A stretch of DNA of 28,316 nucleotides from an uncultured Collinsella sp. GTDB taxonomy: Bacteria; Actinomycetota; Coriobacteriia; Coriobacteriales; Coriobacteriaceae. Below, piece after piece: positions 23,238 to 28,316 of the stretch. Made by a program: the position numbers and the translations under genes. Under the pieces are notes generated by a model. That model worked only from the letters and a program-made list of their open reading frames with translations. It did no database searches and was not told where the DNA came from. Positions within the stretch are counted from its first letter, which is position 1. Every line of letters begins with the position of its first letter. The stretch is from contig CAAENO010000110.1 of NCBI GenBank assembly GCA_900757385.1, positions 1 to 28,316 of the forward strand, given 5' to 3'.

Positions 23238-24086
23238 ATGATTATAAGAAGCGACGATCGTCAGGCTCTTTCTCGTTCGCTTGTAGAAATCGCCGGTATG
23301 GGAAGGTTTGAATTCAATAACGCCTTATTGTCCAGCTTCGATTCGCTACTCGTTAGATTGCGGGATAGAATTCTCAGTTCGGATTGTTGCGTTTACGTTT
23401 TAATCCATCATATATGTCGACGTTTGGATTTGGACGAGGGAAATTATGCAAGTTTCAACCCACCGAGTTTCAATCTTAGTCGGTTGCTTACGACGGAGAA
23501 CGCAATGTCAACGTTTTTGCGAGATCATAAGATTGTCTTCAAGATTATTGGTGGGGCTATCGTTCCTTTTGTTAATGGCAAAAGGAACGATTTGACTTAC
23601 TGTCACACCTCATTTGAAGCAAATCTAAAATGCAGGCTTCTTGGCGTAAATGGTGTCAAGGATACGTGTGTTAATGGATATGCTCTCGGGGATTCAGTCC
23701 AAAATAACATTGAGTTTTCTTATTATTCTGAATGTCCAGAACTAATTCGTATGCTTGACAGCGTCTTTCCCACCACGTGCTTGCTTCATGACTATCAGGA
23801 AGAATCAAACGCGTTTTTAATTAGTTATCCCGTTAATGTTGCAGATGTGATACTCGACGATTTCAGTCAAGTGTGTTTCAGCGATAAAGTTGAAGAACTT
23901 GTTCGCTGCTACCTCAATCGATTGTTGGATGGTTTCGGTAAGGACGAGATGATTAATGCTGACCTAGGGAATGCGGTTCTTCGTGTTGGTGACGATGTAG
24001 ATTTAAGTGGAGAAGGCTGCATTGTGCGAAAGTTTGAGAACGGGCAGTTTGAGCTTCTTCAGGATAATCTGCTTGGCACGAAGTAA
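23238..24086 (+). CDS. Hypothetical protein, unrecognised family
   Basis: This is a 282-aa, AT-rich soluble protein with no signal peptide or membrane helix that I can see. It has nine or more cysteines (for example SSDCCVYVLIHHICRRLD near the N-terminus). The first 80 residues look helical, the middle has strand-like segments (IVFKIIGGAIVPFVNG), and the C-terminus has short acidic segments. I recognise no catalytic motif. The start is uncertain: ATG 23238 or TTG 23232, both with a weak ribosome binding site. It contains a perfect 12-bp inverted repeat at 23559-23591. Its neighbours suggest a mobile or defence setting, but no role can be assigned. Confidence 0.6.
   Translation: MIIRSDDRQALSRSLVEIAGMGRFEFNNALLSSFDSLLVRLRDRILSSDCCVYVLIHHICRRLDLDEGNYASFNPPSFNLSRLLTTENAMSTFLRDHKIVFKIIGGAIVPFVNGKRNDLTYCHTSFEANLKCRLLGVNGVKDTCVNGYALGDSVQNNIEFSYYSECPELIRMLDSVFPTTCLLHDYQEESNAFLISYPVNVADVILDDFSQVCFSDKVEELVRCYLNRLLDGFGKDEMINADLGNAVLRVGDDVDLSGEGCIVRKFENGQFELLQDNLLGTK
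23559..23591. repeat. Perfect 12-bp inverted repeat inside the hypothetical gene
   Basis: ATCGTTCCTTTT (23559-23570) and AAAAGGAACGAT (23580-23591) flank a 9-nt loop. It is strong enough to form an mRNA hairpin within the coding sequence, and TTT overlaps its right edge at 23591-23593. Confidence 0.7.
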
Positions 24087-24148
24087 ATGTAAGAATTGGT
24101 ATGCCTTTTTCGCCTTTCTAACAGTTTAGATAACGGGTGGTGCCGCAC

Positions 24149-24469
24149 CTACCCCAAGCTTCGGTAAGTCGTGTCGGCCGTCAGGATATGGCGCACCACC
24201 CTTGCAGTCGGGTCCCATCTGTCGCGCGCCCGGTTGACCCGGAAAAGGTAGACGTATCAGTCGAGATACGCCTGCAGGTTCCGCGGCGACATCCCCGTGA
24301 AGCGCCAAAGGTAGCGCTTGAGCCAGGAGCACGGGTCGTTCACCATCTCCATCCGCTCCGGGTAGACCGAGTCGTTGACCTCCGCCCTGTACACCTCGCT
24401 GTCGAGACCTCCCTCCCTGACCAGCACGCCGAAGGCATGCTCGAGATCATGGATGAGCAGCGACCTGAA
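24149..24469 (-). pseudogene. C-terminal remnant of a second transposase
   Basis: The minus-strand frame reads FRSLLIHDLEHAFGVLVREGG, then VNDPCSWLKRYLWRFTGMSP, NLQAYLD, a TGA stop, and YVYLFRVNRARDRW, ending TYRSLG at a TAG (24149-24151). The LD-stop-Y position is probably an old Trp codon. The pattern resembles the C-terminus of IS256/IS1249- or IS1595-like transposases; the exact family is a guess. It is fused without a gap to the IS3 remnant at about 24470, so one element was inserted into or deleted against the other. Confidence 0.6.
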
Positions 24470-24653
24470 TCACGACCCGTAACGGCCGCGGCTGGCCGAA
24501 TGCACGGCCAGTACCTCCGGTGCGGCGGAATCGGGCCCCACGGGGAGGTCCACCCGCCCGCGCATCGTGTGGTACGTCGACCTCGCGACGCCGAGGAGCC
24601 CGCGCTGCACTGATATGGGGTAGCGCGGGCTCGTTGGCCGCTATGGCCCTCAC
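24470..24653 (-). pseudogene. IS3-family orfB remnant (5' part only)
   Basis: The frame begins GTG with RAIAANEPALP and, after a frameshift, continues ISVQRGLLGVARSTYHTMRG and ends SASRGRYGS followed by TGA. SxGRYGS is the block that normally leads into the DDE catalytic domain of IS3 OrfB, all of which is missing. The GTG overlaps the orfA stop as GTGA, as expected for IS3-type orfA-orfB coupling. Confidence 0.72.
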
Positions 24654-24937
24654 CCTCGAGCGTTTATCAGCGCCGCTTGTTTCAAGACATCGACCTCCAT
24701 GCGGAGCCAGCGGTTCTCGCGCCCCAGCTCGATGATCCTGATCTGCTTGGGCGTGCGGTTGTCCGCCGCACGGGGCGAACCCGCCGCGTTGATCGATTTG
24801 ACCCAGCGCTCGACGGTGCTCTTACCGAGATTGTACTCCTCCATGATCTCCCGCTTGGGCTTGCCGACGTTGTAGAGCTCGACTATCTGCCTCTTGAACT
24901 CGTCGGTGAAATGCCTGGGGTGCCTGGGGCCCCTCAT
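24650..24937 (-). CDS. IS3-family transposase OrfA
   Basis: This is a 95-aa DNA-binding OrfA. The helix-turn-helix is in FTDEFKRQIVELYNVGKPKR and EIMEEYNLGKSTVERWVKSI. A coiled-coil/leucine-zipper segment follows (IRIIELGRENRWLRMEVDVLKQAALI). The ATG at 24937 follows a GC-rich leader. The gene looks intact, but its OrfB partner is truncated, so the element is dead. It is GC-rich, unlike the flanking AT-rich genes. Confidence 0.83.
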   Translation of the reverse strand: MRGPRHPRHFTDEFKRQIVELYNVGKPKREIMEEYNLGKSTVERWVKSINAAGSPRAADNRTPKQIRIIELGRENRWLRMEVDVLKQAALINARG

Positions 24938-25282
24938 GCGGCTCTCCCGTCTCTCGCGCCCCTCACGGAACTGTCCATATCAGTGTGGCCAATCCAGAAA
25001 ACCGAATGGGGCGGGCGGGGCCGTCCGGCTGAGTTTGGGAAGCGGTGCCGGAAAGCGGGCGGAGCATGGCCCCGAGACCCATCGAAACACTTCTGCATCG
25101 TTTCTTCAACTGGGGAAGCTCCGGCCCCGGCACCCATTTCGTGAATCGGGCCGTTCGGTTAAGTGCGGGAAGGGGCTATCCGTTCGGGACGTTCGGCTGA
25201 AGTCGAGAATCAACCTTCTTTGCATAAATAAATAAGGATAAAATTAATCAATAAATAGTAACGAAATCAGAGAGGTATTCTA
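24938..25282. repeat. GC-rich spacer with three degenerate direct repeats
   Basis: No gene is supported. CCGTCCGGCTGAGTTTGGGA (25021-25040), CCGTTCGGTTAAGTGCGGGA (25151-25170) and CGTTCGGCTGAAGTCGAGAA (25190-25209) share a CGTYCGGYTRA-type core. GGTGCCGG near 25045 and CCGGCACC near 25127 are inverted. Composition drops sharply to AT-rich at about 25210, which marks the edge of the next acquired gene. Confidence 0.5.
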
Positions 25283-26983
25283 ATGTCGAAAAGACTTACG
25301 CTTCCTCAGGAAACAATAAAAGACTATATCAAATCTGAAAAAAATCGCTTTGATGAAAGCCTCGACGAATGTGTCGCATTTGAAATCATAGCAGCTCAAA
25401 AGCTGCTTGCTCGTTATGACCTCGATGATGACGAGACTGAGAGGGGACATGTGGGAAAAGGAAATGACGGTGGATATGATGGTATTTATATTTTCGCTAA
25501 TGAATGCTTGATAACTGGTCAGGATTTCAGCTCACTAGATATTCCTAATAATTCAATAATTGATATACATTTTATTCAAACAAAATATCAAACAGGTTTT
25601 CCTGAGGTGTCTATCCAGAATTGGAAAGATTCGTTCCCGAATTTATTGACTGATAATCCTGATCCTCAAAGATATAACGAAGAGGTTAGACAAGCTTTCG
25701 AACTAATTCTGAGCATTTTGAAAACAGCTATGAGAAATAAATATAGGGTGAATATTACCTTTTGGGGTATTTCTCTTACTACGGAATTGCATCCTAACTT
25801 AATTAAACAGTCTGAAGAATTGAAAACGATTGTTCAGAAAAATGCTCCCATTGTTCATGATATTGCCGTCAACATTTTAACCGACAAAGAGCTCTTTTCC
25901 GCGTTTCAGCGGTCCCCAGATAGTGTTGTATCTTTGCATTCAGATAAAGACCCTCTTTGTCCTGATGGTCATAGCGCAATACTCGCTGTAACTATTCCTG
26001 AGTTCAATAAATTTGCTACCTCTAATGATGGAAATCTTGAAAAGTCCTTATTCGAAGCTAATATTCGTGATTATCAAGGTAACAACTCCGTGAATAAGGC
26101 CATCCAAAACACGCTCCGAAATGATATGGAAGTCGATTTCTGGTGGCTAAATAATGGAATTACAATACTTGCCGATAGCGTTAAGAGGGATATGGACTGT
26201 TCTGTAACGCTAATAAACCCCAGAATTGTTAATGGGCTTCAAACATCAAATGAGATTTGGCATTACTGCAGAGAGGGCGATGCTTCTAAAGATACAAGAA
26301 AAGTTCTGGTCAAGTGTATTTCCATCACAGATCAGGATGTAAGGGCCAAGATTATTCAAGCAACTAATAATCAAAGCGTTATTCCGTCAGCATATTTACG
26401 TTCTCTTGAAACCATACATCTTCAAATAGAACAGTATTTCAAACGCCATGGTTTGCATTATGAAAGAAGGAAGAGCTCATGCAAGAATGAGGGGATTGCA
26501 GCGAAGGATATCATTACGGTTCCGTTTTTGGGACAATGCTTAATCGCAGTTTTATTGAAACAGCCGGACTATGCAAGAGCGAGGCCGGCACAAATTCTAG
26601 CGGATGACATTAAGTATAAAAAAATATTCAATGAGGATATACCTCCTGAAGCATATTTCGCTTTAGGTAAAACATCATTATTTATTCGTCAATATCTTCG
26701 AAAGTCGGATTTGGATAGAGCAGAGCAGAATAATTTGATTTTCTATGTTATTCTCGCGACCTGCGCTGTTCAGTTCCGTTCGTTTGACATTACTCCAAAT
26801 TACTTAAAAAACTTAAATGCTCCCTCAGTTGATGCACTTGAGGATATCGTTGCCGCTTCAAAACAGATTTTTGATGATGCAGGAGGGGACGCAAAAGTTG
26901 CAAAAAGCGCTGAGTTTGCAAAACTATTCATCGAACGCTTTCCTATCAATGAGAACGACTTTAATGGTATTACGGCGTCCTAG
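25283..26983 (+). CDS. AIPR-family protein (abortive infection / phage resistance)
   Basis: This 566-aa protein matches the AIPR family. Conserved blocks are SLFEANIRDYQGNNSVN (255-271), DFWWLNNGITILAD (285-298), and NPRIVNGLQTSNEIW (312-326). The N-terminus carries a nuclease-like pattern: Glu34 in AFEII, Asp66 in GGYDGIYIF, and the QTK triplet (99-101) in IHFIQTKYQ. Spacing fits a PD-(D/E)xK Mrr-like endonuclease core. The ATG at 25283 follows GAGAGG at 7 bp. It is strongly AT-rich relative to the suf and glycan genes, so it was probably acquired. AIPR genes occur in restriction-modification and defence islands; here no methyltransferase is next to it. DNA cleavage is inferred. Confidence 0.88.
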   Translation: MSKRLTLPQETIKDYIKSEKNRFDESLDECVAFEIIAAQKLLARYDLDDDETERGHVGKGNDGGYDGIYIFANECLITGQDFSSLDIPNNSIIDIHFIQTKYQTGFPEVSIQNWKDSFPNLLTDNPDPQRYNEEVRQAFELILSILKTAMRNKYRVNITFWGISLTTELHPNLIKQSEELKTIVQKNAPIVHDIAVNILTDKELFSAFQRSPDSVVSLHSDKDPLCPDGHSAILAVTIPEFNKFATSNDGNLEKSLFEANIRDYQGNNSVNKAIQNTLRNDMEVDFWWLNNGITILADSVKRDMDCSVTLINPRIVNGLQTSNEIWHYCREGDASKDTRKVLVKCISITDQDVRAKIIQATNNQSVIPSAYLRSLETIHLQIEQYFKRHGLHYERRKSSCKNEGIAAKDIITVPFLGQCLIAVLLKQPDYARARPAQILADDIKYKKIFNEDIPPEAYFALGKTSLFIRQYLRKSDLDRAEQNNLIFYVILATCAVQFRSFDITPNYLKNLNAPSVDALEDIVAASKQIFDDAGGDAKVAKSAEFAKLFIERFPINENDFNGITAS

Positions 26984-27021
26984 ATGAGGGTTTATAGCTG
27001 TGAACTAGATAGTTTTTGTCT

Positions 27022-27042
27022 TTCTTGACGGTTTGTCAAGAA
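27022..27042. terminator. Hairpin downstream of the AIPR gene
   Basis: TTCTTGAC and GTCAAGAA form an 8-bp stem with a 5-nt loop, 38 bp after the stop codon. A T-run precedes rather than follows the stem, so terminator activity is doubtful. Confidence 0.35.
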
Positions 27043-27112
27043 CTCTAAGGAAATGGAAAAGTTAATCGGGAGGAATGGAGCTGGGGTCGGTGTCCAGGAC
27101 GCCCTCTCCGAT

Positions 27113-27426
27113 CTACTCCTCATGTCCCTCGTACACCGGCTTGGTCTTATACTGGGCGGTGATGCTATCGGCGACATGTTCTCCGTACACGCGTGCTTCG
27201 CCGTCGTGCTGCGGCTCAAGCGCCGCGCCCGGGCAATCTCAGACTTCGATTGTCTCTTCCGTCGAGCGCATTTCTTCTCTGTGCTAGGGCGCGGTCTTCT
27301 TTTCCATCCTTCCTGGGCCGCCTTGTCAAGGTGGCCGCCCGGGGAAGCCTGTTCCCAGTCTTCGGGTGCGGAGCTCGTGTTATAACTGCTTGGTTTTCTG
27401 CGCTTACTGTGCTCAACTCCTGCCGA
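27113..27426 (-). pseudogene. Remnant of an unidentified gene, frameshifted
   Basis: On the minus strand a protein-like frame reads SYNTSSAPEDWEQASPGG, HLDKAAQEGWKRR and a basic stretch (CARRKRQSKSEIARARR). A different frame then continues ARVYGEHVADSITAQYKTKP to a TAG at 27113-27115. The two fit together as one C-terminal region with a frameshift near 27195-27230. The N-terminal part is absent and the family is not recognised. GC-rich codon use differs from the AIPR gene beside it. Confidence 0.4.
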
Positions 27427-27493
27427 TCATGCGGAATATTTCTTGGTAATCGCAAACGTGGCATAGCGTAGATGAAGGATTTGAGAACAGGGG

Positions 27494-27521
27494 ACGTTAA
27501 CGTGCCCGTTCCCGAACGGGC
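27494..27521. repeat. Two abutting palindromes
   Basis: ACGTTAACGT (27494-27503) is a perfect 10-bp palindrome. It is followed immediately by GCCCGTTC-CC-GAACGGGC (27504-27521), an 8-bp dyad with a 2-bp centre. Confidence 0.7.
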
Positions 27522-27587
27522 GTTGCGCCAACTTGCTCGATACTTCTGCGTTGCGTGACAATTCGTAGTTTAAAGTCGGGGTCAGCA

Positions 27588-27607
27588 GCCTCGAGACGTC
27601 TCGAGGC
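27588..27607. repeat. Perfect 20-bp palindrome
   Basis: The half-site GCCTCGAGAC is followed directly by its exact reverse complement GTCTCGAGGC. The flanking bases do not extend it. Confidence 0.8.
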
Positions 27608-27826
27608 AGGATGATCTATCGCAGGTTGAAATAGGGTGTTAACCGGGGGGCAAATCGCATCCGCTACAGCTATGTTGCCAGTAGAATGTACGAAGGCTGG
27701 CAAATCTTTGGCTATACTCGGAGTGCTTATTTGAGGGAAAGACTAAGCGCGAGACTATGCGGTGCCTTAAACGTTCATAAACGTCATACAGAGAAAAGCC
27801 TACAGGGAAGTGCCTACGCGGACTAA

Positions 27827-28267
27827 GACTACCCCAACGGTGAGAGGCGCTGGGATGGATACTCTGGTATGAACTGCACCGGTTTTGTCGCCCACGCATG
27901 GTCGAAATGTGGCGGTAACCTTGCAGCGGTCGCGGCGACCAACAGCCATTCGCCCTGGGCCGGAGGGCCCGGTGGCGGCAGCTATATCAATGCCTGGCGT
28001 TTTTACGGTTATGCGATTGATTCCGGCTCAAAGGTTTATGAGTTCAACAGGGTGCAGGATTTGCTGAATAGCGGTTTGGCAAGAAAGGGCGACATCATAT
28101 TCTTTAAGACTGCTTCCAGCGTCGATTGCCATATCGGGTTTTTCTGGGGCGACAACCCTTATGACAACAAGATGTGGCATTCCTCATCGCCTGCCAATCA
28201 GATCTCGTCTATCTACAACTATTCGAACCCGGCCGAGATCAATCAGCATGTTTGCCTGATCAAATAG
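27827..28267 (+). pseudogene. NlpC/P60-like cysteine peptidase domain, N-terminally truncated
   Basis: The conserved frame runs DYPNGERRWDGYSGMNCTGFVAH to QHVCLIK. Catalytic elements are visible: Cys in NCTGFV, His in DCHIGFFWGD, and a further His in KMWHSSS. An in-frame TAA at 27824-27826 precedes the conserved part, with GSAYAD in the same frame before it, so the upstream region is probably broken. The ATG at 27869 would give a 132-aa product but cuts into the conserved block and lacks a good ribosome binding site. No signal peptide remains. Intact relatives are secreted peptidoglycan hydrolases. Its last 150 bp are repeated at 21281-21445. Confidence 0.68.
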
Positions 28268-28316
28268 TCGCTGGTTAAATACCTTTATCGGCTTGGCTCC
28301 CGTCCCCCCAATCTAG

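Larger units (their letters stand above)
27427..27826. other. Gene-free region with clustered palindromes
   Basis: No coding region is supported. Three perfect or near-perfect palindromes occur within 115 bp at 27494-27503, 27504-27521 and 27588-27607. Two CGTTGCG copies lie at 27521-27527 and 27549-27555. No terminator is evident. Confidence 0.5.

Noticed and set aside
24126..24613. Plus-strand frames across the transposase remnants
   Set aside because: They are antisense to recognisable transposase sequence.
1..28316. CRISPR array, tRNA or rRNA genes
   Set aside because: No regularly spaced repeats and no tRNA or rRNA signature were found on either strand by eye.

Overview
The window looks like a chromosomal segment of a gut Actinomycetota of class Coriobacteriia, most likely a Collinsella. 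This is inferred from gene content, GC-rich core genes, and a SUF operon ending in sufU next to an Rrf2 regulator. No rRNA, tRNA or CRISPR array was seen.

Core part, 1-19964. A REP-associated tyrosine transposase (RAYT, 342-1142) is followed by a complete minus-strand SUF iron-sulfur cluster operon in the order sufC-sufB-sufD-sufS-sufU (6453 down to 1208). Its junctions are overlapping or very short. An Rrf2/IscR-like regulator is divergent (6678-7109), followed by a nucleotidyltransferase/HEPN pair (7118-7811). Three copies of a 29-bp palindromic repeat sit at the 3' end of sufU and, as an inverted pair, between sufC and the regulator. Next come a secreted cell-wall-anchored protein with a lysozyme-like N-terminal domain and an MPKTG sorting motif (7949-9757, with a strong terminator) and an AAA-ATPase-like protein (9958-11757). 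A polysaccharide block follows: one minus-strand family-2 glycosyltransferase (11778-12797), then five plus-strand glycosyltransferase genes (13054-19964). The last of these has two catalytic domains. They probably build a surface glycan.

Accessory part, about 19965-28316. Base composition becomes AT-richer and mosaic. It holds an AAA+ ATPase with a C-terminal helix-turn-helix, preceded by seven CGATA motifs in about 150 bp. It also holds a broken NlpC/P60 domain, a detached C-terminus of a glycosyltransferase, a DUF4869-type gene, a probable structured noncoding RNA (about 22384-22627), an unrecognised 282-aa protein, decayed insertion sequences, an AIPR-family putative phage-defence protein (25283-26983), a gene remnant, a cluster of palindromes and a second NlpC/P60 remnant. 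The two NlpC/P60 pieces are directly repeated and bracket about 6.6 kb, so the region reads as a recombining defence/mobile island beside a glycan locus.

The most interesting items are the RAYT-linked palindromic repeat family around the suf locus, and the tandem GNRA-hairpin RNA candidate between the DUF4869 gene and a decayed region.
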